Assembly (NCBI GenBank): GCA_021827245.1
Contig: JAKAWN010000076.1
Location: forward strand, 1 to 19,723
Direction: 5' to 3'
Origin: Acidobacteriota bacterium
Lineage (GTDB): Bacteria; Acidobacteriota; Terriglobia; UBA7540
Length of the DNA: 19,723 nucleotides
In this document: in pieces, positions 8,210 through 15,369 of the stretch
Layout: each line of letters begins with the position of its first letter
Position numbering within the stretch: the stretch's first letter is position 1
Notes under the pieces: generated by a model
Told to the model about the DNA's origin: nothing
Seen by the model: only the letters and a program-made list of their open reading frames with translations
Databases searched by the model: none
Program-made: the position numbers and the translations under genes

Positions 8210-9870
8210 GCGACATCCCCTTTCCGGGAGTTGGCGAAGCGCTTCCTCTGGCCGGACCGAATGCGGAAGCTACTGGGCTTCTTAGTTGGCTCTCGACGGT
8301 TGACCACAAGCGGATCGGGATCATGTATCTGCTGACGGCTTTGTTCTTCTTTGCGTTGGGCGGTACAGAGGCCCTGCTGATGCGAATTCAGCTTGCCCGC
8401 CCCGTGAACCACTTCCTTTCTCCCCAGCTTTATGACCAGCTTTTCACGATGCACGGCACGACGATGATCTTTTTCGTGGCCATGCCGGTGCTCACCGGAT
8501 TCGCCAACTATATCGTTCCCCTAATGATCGGGGCGAATGACGTTGCTTTCCCGCGCTTGAATGCGCTCAGTTTATGGCTAGTGATCTGCGGTGGACTGCT
8601 TCTCTACTTCAGTTTCATCGCAGGTGGGGCTCCAGCGGCGGGCTGGTTCAACTACGCTCCGCTTAGCGAGAAGCCTTATTCGTTTTCCCATGGGGTTGAC
8701 TACTACTCTCTGGGCTTGCTGATTGCCGGAATTGGTTCGATCATTGCCGCGATCAACCTGATCGTGACCATCCTCAGGTACCGGGTGCCCGGGCTCACCC
8801 TCAAACGGCTTCCGCTTTTTGTCTGGATGGTGCTCGTCACCCAGTTTCTGATTATTCTCGCGCTGCCTGCTTTGAATGCTTGCCTGGCAATGCTGGAGAT
8901 CGACCGGCGCCTTAACGCTCATTTCTTCTTACCGGCGTCGGGCGGTTCAGCGGTATTATGGCAGCACTATTTCTGGTCATTCGGGCATCCCGAGGTATAC
9001 ATCGTCATATTGCCTGCCTTTGGAATTATGTCAGAGGTCATTCCTGTATTCTCGCGCAAACCGATTTACGGTTATGAGTACGTTGCGGCTTCCACGCTGG
9101 CCATTGGGGTTCTCAGTTTTCTGGTTTGGGCGCACCACATGTTTGCTGTGGGTCTCGGCAATTCCGTCGATACCATGTTCGCTATCAGCAGTTTTCTGAT
9201 TGCCGTGCCAACGGGGGTCAAAATCTTCAACTGGATTGCCACCATGTGGCATGGCTCCATTCGCTTTACGACCTCCATGCTTTTTGCAACAGGGTTTCTC
9301 ATAGTCTTCGTGATTGGCGGGCTAAGCGGAGTGTCGCTTGCTTCCTTCCCGATTGATTGGCAGGTGACCGACACCTACTACCTGGTGGCGCACCTTCATT
9401 ACGTTCTTTTTGGCGGCACCGTCTTCGGGGTTTTTGCGGGGATCTACTACTGGTTCCCAAAGATGAGCGGCCGCATGCTCTCGGAAAGGCTTGGCAAGTG
9501 GCATTTCTGGACCACTCTGATCGGTTTCAATATGACCTTCTTCGTTATGCATTTTCTGGGGCTCATGGGGATGACCCGGCGCGTGTACACGTATCCGAAC
9601 CTGCCTGGCTGGGGCGCATTGAACATGGTTTCAACCATCGGCGCAGTGATCATGGGCATTTCATCTCTGATCTTTATCTGGAATCTGTTCGTGAGCCGCC
9701 GCGAGGGGGAACTGGCAGGGGACAATCCCTGGGACGCGTGGTCGCTCGAGTGGGCCACGACTTCACCGCCGCCAGCCCATAACTTCCAGCGCGTTCCGCC
9801 CGTTCGCAGCCGCAGGCCGCTCTATGATTTAACGCACCCCGATAACCCGGATTGGAAAAATGGCCACTGA
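8206..9870 (+). CDS. ctaD: Cytochrome c oxidase subunit I (heme-copper oxidase, type A1)
   Basis: Catalytic subunit that reduces oxygen to water and pumps protons in the inner membrane. The 554-residue length is typical. Ligands are all visible: His83 and His398 for the low-spin heme, His396 for the high-spin heme, and His261, His310 and His311 for CuB, with Tyr265 placed for the His-Tyr crosslink. The motif GHPEVY at 260-265 carries Glu263, the mark of the A1 subgroup with a D-channel ending in this Glu. Asp112 (GANDVAFPR) marks the D-channel entrance and Lys339 (PTGVK) the K-channel. Twelve hydrophobic helices fit the family. The start overlaps ctaC by four bases, suggesting translational coupling; the end overlaps ctaE by 11 bases. 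Confidence 0.98.
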   Translation: MSDIPFPGVGEALPLAGPNAEATGLLSWLSTVDHKRIGIMYLLTALFFFALGGTEALLMRIQLARPVNHFLSPQLYDQLFTMHGTTMIFFVAMPVLTGFANYIVPLMIGANDVAFPRLNALSLWLVICGGLLLYFSFIAGGAPAAGWFNYAPLSEKPYSFSHGVDYYSLGLLIAGIGSIIAAINLIVTILRYRVPGLTLKRLPLFVWMVLVTQFLIILALPALNACLAMLEIDRRLNAHFFLPASGGSAVLWQHYFWSFGHPEVYIVILPAFGIMSEVIPVFSRKPIYGYEYVAASTLAIGVLSFLVWAHHMFAVGLGNSVDTMFAISSFLIAVPTGVKIFNWIATMWHGSIRFTTSMLFATGFLIVFVIGGLSGVSLASFPIDWQVTDTYYLVAHLHYVLFGGTVFGVFAGIYYWFPKMSGRMLSERLGKWHFWTTLIGFNMTFFVMHFLGLMGMTRRVYTYPNLPGWGALNMVSTIGAVIMGISSLIFIWNLFVSRREGELAGDNPWDAWSLEWATTSPPPAHNFQRVPPVRSRRPLYDLTHPDNPDWKNGH

Positions 9871-10447
9871 AGCTCAAGCATTACCACAACCAAAGTGGGA
9901 CAGGAACAGGCTTGCGATGATGCTGTTCCTCCTTTCAGAGGGAACGTTCTTTGCCTTCCTGATCATCGCTTACGTGTACTATCACAGCGTTTCGAATACT
10001 GGAGCGATGGCGGCAAGAGTCCTCGATCCCCTGAAAGCTGGCATATATACGATATTTCTGCTGTCGAGCAGTCTTACCGTCTGGCGCGCTGAAAAAAGTC
10101 TGCATCGTGGTAACCAGCGGGCCTTTAAGACGTGGCTGTTTATTACGATCATTCTTGGGGCGGTATTTCTGGTTGGTCAGGGGCGCGAGTATTTTCACCT
10201 TTACAGTATGGGCGATACGATCAGCGCCAACATTTTCGGTACTTCCTTCTTTACGCTGACGGGCTTTCATGGTTTTCACGTCTTGCTGGGCCTGATAGCT
10301 CTTTCCGTAATTCTTGTTCTGGCGCTCAAAGGCGAGTTCGTGGAAAAAAACCAGTCAGCCGTGGAGACTGTTGCTCTTTACTGGCACTTCGTCGATTGGA
10401 TCTGGGTGTTGATCTTCTCGGTAATTTATCTGTGGGCGGCCTTCTAA
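9860..10447 (+). CDS. ctaE: Cytochrome c oxidase subunit III
   Basis: Integral membrane subunit that stabilises subunit I and supports proton uptake. At 195 residues it is the short, five-helix bacterial form, lacking the two N-terminal helices of the mitochondrial type. Conserved points are the SEGTFF segment at 26-31 with Glu27, the TGFHGFHV motif at 134-141, and YWHFVDWIW at 174-182. Helices lie near 18-40, 60-76, 92-106, 128-153 and 172-194. The ATG lies inside the end of ctaD (11-base overlap), consistent with coupled translation and fixed subunit ratios. Confidence 0.95.
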   Translation: MATEAQALPQPKWDRNRLAMMLFLLSEGTFFAFLIIAYVYYHSVSNTGAMAARVLDPLKAGIYTIFLLSSSLTVWRAEKSLHRGNQRAFKTWLFITIILGAVFLVGQGREYFHLYSMGDTISANIFGTSFFTLTGFHGFHVLLGLIALSVILVLALKGEFVEKNQSAVETVALYWHFVDWIWVLIFSVIYLWAAF

Positions 10448-10457
10448 AAGGTGACTT

Positions 10458-11345
10458 ATGACAATGACGCATTTTTGGCTCACAGCTTGGGATTGGGAAC
10501 CGTCGATCATCGTGGGTTGCATCGGTCTGCTTGTTGGCTATGCGTGGGCAGCGGAGTTCAAGTTCACAAAGCGAGCCTGGGTCTATCTGGCAGGGGTTAT
10601 TATTCTGTTCCTGGCGCTCGTATCGCCGCTCGACACGCTTTCGGACATCTACTTGTTCAGCGCTCACATGGTCCAGCATATGCTGCTCGTTCTGGTGGTG
10701 CCGCCGCTGCTGCTGTTGGGCATTCCGAGGGACATGGCGCAGAAAGCCATGCGCTATGGGTGGGTGCGGCGTGCCGAAGTGTTTCTGAGCAAGCCGATTT
10801 TGGCATGGTCAGCCGGAGTAGGAGTCTTGTGGATTTGGCACTGGCCTCCTTTTTATAATGCCGCCCTTGCGAATGAACAGATTCATATTATGGAGCATCT
10901 CTGTTTTCTGGTTTGCTCCACGATCTTCTGGTGGCCGGTGATTTCTCCCATCGAGGAACTCCGATTGGAGCCCCTCAAGGCCGTAGTCTACACCTTCGGT
11001 GCGTGCTTCGCGCACACTATCCTGGGCATTATCCTGACATTCGCACCGGTGGGACATTATACGGCATATATCAACCCGCCCGATCCATACGGGATTTTAC
11101 CGATCATTCGTGACGGGTGGGGGATATCAGCTCAGGAAGACCAGCAATGGGGCGGATTAATCATGTGGGTTCCAGCATGCCTTGTCTACCTCACATTCAT
11201 TCTTGCCACGCTGGCCAGATGGTACCGCACGCCCGAACAGGAGGAAGTCCCTGCTGAGTCTTCAGCAGCCGTTCCTATTCTGCAACCAGTTGTCGTCACG
11301 TCAGCGGAGGGATCCAAGAAGGAGGCTGAGCCTGTTATCAGCTAG
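10458..11345 (+). CDS. ctaG: caa3 oxidase assembly factor, CtaG family (Caa3_CtaG)
   Basis: Polytopic membrane protein of the Bacillus CtaG type, needed for building active caa3 oxidase and thought to act in delivery of copper to the enzyme. It is unrelated to the Cox11-type protein also called CtaG. The 295-residue protein has about seven hydrophobic segments and the family's membrane histidines: SAHMVQHM (His70, His74), WHWPPFYN (His128), HIMEH (His143, His147) and His186. The last 40 residues are a polar tail. AAAGGTGA sits just before the ATG at 10458; a second ATG two codons later is also possible. It lies 10 bases after ctaE, and its position between oxidase and Rieske genes supports the assembly role. 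Confidence 0.9.
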   Translation: MTMTHFWLTAWDWEPSIIVGCIGLLVGYAWAAEFKFTKRAWVYLAGVIILFLALVSPLDTLSDIYLFSAHMVQHMLLVLVVPPLLLLGIPRDMAQKAMRYGWVRRAEVFLSKPILAWSAGVGVLWIWHWPPFYNAALANEQIHIMEHLCFLVCSTIFWWPVISPIEELRLEPLKAVVYTFGACFAHTILGIILTFAPVGHYTAYINPPDPYGILPIIRDGWGISAQEDQQWGGLIMWVPACLVYLTFILATLARWYRTPEQEEVPAESSAAVPILQPVVVTSAEGSKKEAEPVIS

Positions 11346-11355
11346 GGGCTTGATT

Positions 11356-11625
11356 ATGGATACAGCAAATAACGGTGGAGTGAACGATCTGGAAGCACGC
11401 AAGAGCGCCGCAGCAGAATCGGATGGGTGGACAGAGCCGCAGGGCGCGCATGTCCCTGAGCCAACGTATGCACCGCTGGTCCTCGCGATCGGCATCATGT
11501 GCATGCTTTGGGGGATCGTAACCACGCCGCTCCTCTCACTGGTGGGTGGAGTTCTTTTTGTCGTAGGAATTACGCAATGGATTGGAGAAGTTCGTCATGA
11601 ACATGGACACTCCGGAGGCCGGTAA
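11356..11625 (+). CDS. Small two-helix membrane protein, possible oxidase accessory subunit
   Basis: An 89-residue protein with a polar N-terminal third, then two hydrophobic segments (about 39-57 and 59-74) joined by a tight turn, and a His-rich end (EVRHEHGHSGG). The ATG at 11356 is 10 bases after the ctaG stop. Position, size and hydrophobic hairpin suggest a small subunit such as the bacterial subunit IV type found in other oxidase operons, but there is no motif that proves it. Its 3' end overlaps the Rieske gene by 29 bases, so the two genes are probably translationally coupled. It may therefore belong to either complex or bridge them. Confidence 0.75.
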   Translation: MDTANNGGVNDLEARKSAAAESDGWTEPQGAHVPEPTYAPLVLAIGIMCMLWGIVTTPLLSLVGGVLFVVGITQWIGEVRHEHGHSGGR

Positions 11626-12133
11626 TCCTCCGCAAAGAGAAACCCTGGAGATAACGACCCGGCGGCGGTTTCTTACTGTGATGAGCATCGGCCTTGGAAC
11701 GTTCGCCGCGGGTCTTGTGGGGATTCCCATCATTGGTTTCCTGGTGGCTCCGCTGATCGAAAAGGTTCCCCGTTTCTGGCGGCCTGTAGGATCCTTGGAG
11801 CAGTTCAAGGTGGGCACGACGGTCGAGGTGACGTTCCTTGATGCCTCCCCACTTCCCTGGGCGGGAGTGGCCGCCAAGACAGCGGCATGGCTTCGCCGTA
11901 ACGGTGAGGAGGATTTTATCGCCTTTTCGGTGGATTGCACTCATCTTGGCTGCCCGGTCAGGTGGTTGCCGGACGCGGACCTTTTCCTGTGCCCATGCCA
12001 CGGAGGAGTCTACTACGCGGACGGGAAAGTAGCTGCAGGACCTCCTCCGAAGCCACTGCCGCGTTATCCCGTTCGCGTGCGCAACGGGCAGGTTGAGGTT
12101 CTGACCAGTCCGGTGCCGATCACAACTACCTAA
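11597..12133 (+). CDS. Rieske iron-sulfur protein of a cytochrome bc complex
   Basis: Electron carrier that takes the first electron from quinol at the Qo site and hands it to heme c. The 178-residue protein begins with a Tat-like twin-arginine anchor (TRRRFL at 21-26, followed by a hydrophobic helix to about 53). The 2Fe-2S motifs are CTHLGC (Cys114 and His116 as ligands, Cys119 in the disulfide) and CPCHGG (Cys132 and His135 as ligands, Cys134 in the disulfide). A short insertion before the first motif (about 84-106) is rich in Ala, Arg and Trp. The longer frame begins at a TTG at 11582; I prefer the ATG at 11597, which has GGAGAAG six bases upstream. It is two bases ahead of the cytochrome b gene. 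Confidence 0.95.
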   Translation: MNMDTPEAGNPPQRETLEITTRRRFLTVMSIGLGTFAAGLVGIPIIGFLVAPLIEKVPRFWRPVGSLEQFKVGTTVEVTFLDASPLPWAGVAAKTAAWLRRNGEEDFIAFSVDCTHLGCPVRWLPDADLFLCPCHGGVYYADGKVAAGPPPKPLPRYPVRVRNGQVEVLTSPVPITTT

Positions 12134-12135
12134 CT

Positions 12136-13575
12136 ATGAAGTTTCTCTATCGCATCTGGCAGGAATTTGACGAGCGGTCTGGCGTCTCCGCACTGTGGGA
12201 GCGGCTTGGCCGTCACCCGGTGCCGCCCGGGACAGGGTGGTGGTACGTTTTCGGCAGCGCCACACTGTTGGCATTCGTTCTCCAGATTGTCACAGGAATT
12301 GCCCTGGCTACTGCCTACGTTCCTTCCACAGCGCACGCTTACCAAAGCCTCCAATTCATCACCCACCAGGCGATGTGGGGCCATCTCTTGCGCGGCTTGC
12401 ATTACTTTGGCGCTTCCGCGATGGTCCTTCTGATCGGCATCCACATCATGCGCGTCTTCCTGTACGGATCTTACAAGTACCCTCGCGAGCTGAACTGGCT
12501 GACCGGGGCGGTTCTCCTGCTGCTGACGCTCGCCATGGCCTTTACCGGCCAACTGTTGCGCTGGGACAACGTTGCCGTCTGGTCGGTGATTGTGGGTGCG
12601 GAGCAGGCCGGAAGGGTGCCGCTGATTGGCAAGTATATCGCCCACTTTATCCTGGCCGGGGACACGGTAGGCGGCGCTACACTGAGCCGGTTCTTTGTTT
12701 TCCATGTTTTCTTCATTCCCGCGGTTATCTTTGCTTTCCTCGGGGCTCATCTTCTGCTGGTGTTGAAGCACGGCATCTCGGAACCGCCGGTGGCGGGGCG
12801 CCCGGTTGATCCCAAGACTTACAAGAAATGGTACGAGGATTTGCTCAAACGCGAAGGACGGCCTTTCTGGCCGGATGCAGCGTGGCGCGATGTGGTGTTC
12901 GGCGTCGCCATGATTGTGGTTCTGGTCATCCTGGCGGTTGTTGTTGGGCCGCCGCACCTGGCAGCGCCACCCGATCCTACCATCCTCAAGGCCTATCCGA
13001 GGCCGGATTGGTACTTCCTGTGGTATTTTGCGGTTCTCGCCCTGCTGCCGCCCGGTCTTGAAACTCCCGTCATCGTATTCGGCCCGTTGCTTTTCGGGGC
13101 AGTCCTCATTCTCCTGCCCATTTTCCGCAATAAGGGCGAGCGGCACCCGTTGCGCAGGCCCTGGGCGATCGGCGGCGTACTCATGATCTGGGTGATGATT
13201 GGCACGCTCTGGATTGAAGGAAAGCGCGCACCGTGGTCACCTGACTTCAGCGCGAAGCCTCTCCAGACGCAGGTGATCGGCGCGACAAGCGGTCCGGTTT
13301 ATGAAGGTGGAATCCTCTTCCACCAGAAAGGCTGCGAGTTCTGCCATTCTATTGACGGCCATGGCGGACATCGCGGGCCTGACCTGACTTACGTGGCCGA
13401 CCGCCTGACTCCGGCCCAAATGACCATCCGTATCGTCAACGGTGCAAAGCTCATGCCCGCCTTCGGCGGGATTCTCTCATCGCAACAACTCGACGATCTG
13501 GTCGCGTTTCTTAAAACCCGCAAGCGCCCGGTTCCTCAGCAGGACCCGGGAAAGAGCCAGCCTGCATCTCATTGA
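12136..13575 (+). CDS. Cytochrome b fused to C-terminal cytochrome c
   Basis: Membrane core of the quinol-oxidising complex, with a tethered heme c. In the 479-residue protein the heme b ligands are His89/His103 and His190/His205. The second pair has 14 residues between, as in cytochrome b6 of b6f complexes, not 13 as in mitochondrial cytochrome b. The Qo-site motif is PDWY (290-293) in place of PEWY. The b6/subunit IV-like part ends near 360. The C-terminal domain (about 385-465) has CEFCH (heme c, Cys400, Cys403, His404) and a likely distal Met440. No separate cytochrome c1 or f gene is present, so this fused domain probably takes that role. It is the last gene of the operon. Confidence 0.95.
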   Translation: MKFLYRIWQEFDERSGVSALWERLGRHPVPPGTGWWYVFGSATLLAFVLQIVTGIALATAYVPSTAHAYQSLQFITHQAMWGHLLRGLHYFGASAMVLLIGIHIMRVFLYGSYKYPRELNWLTGAVLLLLTLAMAFTGQLLRWDNVAVWSVIVGAEQAGRVPLIGKYIAHFILAGDTVGGATLSRFFVFHVFFIPAVIFAFLGAHLLLVLKHGISEPPVAGRPVDPKTYKKWYEDLLKREGRPFWPDAAWRDVVFGVAMIVVLVILAVVVGPPHLAAPPDPTILKAYPRPDWYFLWYFAVLALLPPGLETPVIVFGPLLFGAVLILLPIFRNKGERHPLRRPWAIGGVLMIWVMIGTLWIEGKRAPWSPDFSAKPLQTQVIGATSGPVYEGGILFHQKGCEFCHSIDGHGGHRGPDLTYVADRLTPAQMTIRIVNGAKLMPAFGGILSSQQLDDLVAFLKTRKRPVPQQDPGKSQPASH

Positions 13576-13857
13576 TGCCTTTCACGCTGGATTGGAATTC
13601 CGCAGGTCCTCGGGGCGTGGGTCAGCGTCGGGAGCCGGTAGTCCAGGATTGGGCATGTAGCCACCCACACCCTGGGCGCAGCGCAGGCCAATGGGCGTCA
13701 GGTGATCGCCAGGAAATTATCCGTCGAGAATCGCTTACTGCTGGAACTCATGAGTATTCTTCGTCCTGCCGGGTCATCATACGCAAGCCAACAGATGCGT
13801 CTGGTGTCGTCAAGGTCCTCCAAGGCGCGGGTACTGAGTCTCTGCCGAGAGCACGCC
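13576..13857. other. Convergent intergenic gap
   Basis: Space between the 3' ends of the respiratory operon and the GH57 gene. I find no good hairpin followed by a T run on either strand, so no terminator is called. Open frames crossing it are extensions of shadow frames. Confidence 0.5.
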
Positions 13858-15318
13858 TCAGAAATCATGGACAAGGATCTCGGTGGCTCTCCGGCAAATC
13901 TCGCGCCCATAGTCCACCCAAAGCCCTTGGCCCCAATAGCGGTAGCAGCTTGTTTGCGAAATCAACAGGTGAAACAGGGCATTGCGGTAGCGACGTTCGT
14001 GCGTGGGCACACCAGGCTGAAGCACCTTCTCGTGAAAAAGCGAGCTCACGCGTTCCATGGGCCCTAGCAAATCACCATAGCCGCGCACCCATGAGATGTT
14101 GTTTGTCCAACTACCACCCTCGACGTGAAAGCGCGAATCCTCCTTGTGAAGCTCATCGATCACGTCTGCCAACCTGTCCGCTCCATCGCCCGGCTGAAAC
14201 CGATCCCAGATCCGCTTTTGAAAAATCGGCTGCAAGACAGGCAGGTCCTCTTCTTTGACACCAAACGCGAGCAGGTTTTCGAGATACTCTGTGACGTTCA
14301 GGAGGCGGGTGGCAGTCCCTGAGCATTCCCACACGACCTCCATGTACTTCGGAGGGAACTCATTCATCATCACACCGCCATTTTCTCCGTCGGCGATTTG
14401 CGTGACCAGCGGCGGCACCCACTTCCCTCCTACTTCCCAGCGCGGGAGGTTCTTTGCCTCATAGTACGGCTGCATCTGACCAACCAGCTTGGTGTCGCTT
14501 CCCTGCGTCTTGATGACTGCCAGGATTGAGGCCGTTTCACCGTCGGAATTCCGGCAGATGAGCCGGTGCGGCAGATGCTTGCGGTCGGGGCCTCTTCCAT
14601 CCGGTTGCTCAACGGAATGTTCCTGGAGCAAAACCCAGTGATAACCGCAATCGCGCAGCGTTCGGACGAACTCGTAGGCGACGTCCGGATGATTCGGCAG
14701 CGCCATTTCGGCGGGCGAGAATCCACGGACCCGTCTGAGTGCTTCTAGGCCAAAGATCGCTGCAAAGTGATGCTGCCAGGCCTTCACGTGCAAGCGATAG
14801 TCTTGCGCTGCGGTTGAAGGTGCAACGGGATGCCCCCAAGCACTTCCCAGCCATTCGACCATTCGGGAATAAGTGGACTCGCAGGTAATTTTTCGGAGGT
14901 CATCGAAGACGTCGTTCAGGCCCATATCGCGTAAACCGTGAAGGAGCGTGCCCGAGTAGTCGAGCATGACACGCGGCTCCTTGCCCTCGCCGGCCAACTG
15001 CGAAATGAATTCGGCCATCCGTTTGTAACACCAGTGGAAAACCTGAGCGTTATGGTTGTCGCCGATCTGCGGATTGTCCATCATGTACTTCAAATTGCTG
15101 ATGATCGCGGCACTTCGAAGGTCAGTGCCGCCAGCCGGGATTAAAGGCTGGTGCATGTGCAGGGCGATTGCGGCCGCACTACTAATTTGGCCGAAATCCA
15201 AGCTATTCTCGCTTGGAAACACCGGTCCTCCGTCGCGGTGCTGAACCTTCTGTTCAATCAAGTGCTCAGAACCGCAGATGTTGGGTAAACCGTCGATGTA
15301 CTCGGGCAAAGTCGCCAT
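13858..15318 (-). CDS. Glycoside hydrolase family 57 alpha-glucan enzyme
   Basis: GH57 members hydrolyse, branch or transfer alpha-glucan chains by a retaining mechanism. This 486-residue protein shows the family's conserved regions: LHMHQP at 53-58, WEV and related segments, GFSPAEMALP at 199-208 with the likely nucleophile Glu204, ADGENGG at 309-315 with the likely acid/base Asp310, and a late aromatic motif CYRYWGQGLW at 458-467. There is no signal peptide, so it should act in the cytoplasm on glycogen-like polymer. The longer frame starts at a TTG (15351); the ATG at 15318 has GGGAG seven bases upstream and is preferred. It follows the glgA-like gene by 51 bases on the same strand and is probably co-transcribed. 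Amylase, branching or glucanotransferase activity cannot be separated by eye. Confidence 0.9.
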   Translation of the reverse strand: MATLPEYIDGLPNICGSEHLIEQKVQHRDGGPVFPSENSLDFGQISSAAAIALHMHQPLIPAGGTDLRSAAIISNLKYMMDNPQIGDNHNAQVFHWCYKRMAEFISQLAGEGKEPRVMLDYSGTLLHGLRDMGLNDVFDDLRKITCESTYSRMVEWLGSAWGHPVAPSTAAQDYRLHVKAWQHHFAAIFGLEALRRVRGFSPAEMALPNHPDVAYEFVRTLRDCGYHWVLLQEHSVEQPDGRGPDRKHLPHRLICRNSDGETASILAVIKTQGSDTKLVGQMQPYYEAKNLPRWEVGGKWVPPLVTQIADGENGGVMMNEFPPKYMEVVWECSGTATRLLNVTEYLENLLAFGVKEEDLPVLQPIFQKRIWDRFQPGDGADRLADVIDELHKEDSRFHVEGGSWTNNISWVRGYGDLLGPMERVSSLFHEKVLQPGVPTHERRYRNALFHLLISQTSCYRYWGQGLWVDYGREICRRATEILVHDF

Positions 15319-15369
15319 AAACGAACTCCCATTGATGGTGCCAGAGCACAACCAACGAGTCAGTTCCGG

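Noticed and set aside
12130..13146. 338-codon minus-strand frame
   Set aside because: It is the antisense of cytochrome b; its composition (runs of Arg, Gln, Asp, Asn) is typical of a shadow of a membrane protein gene.
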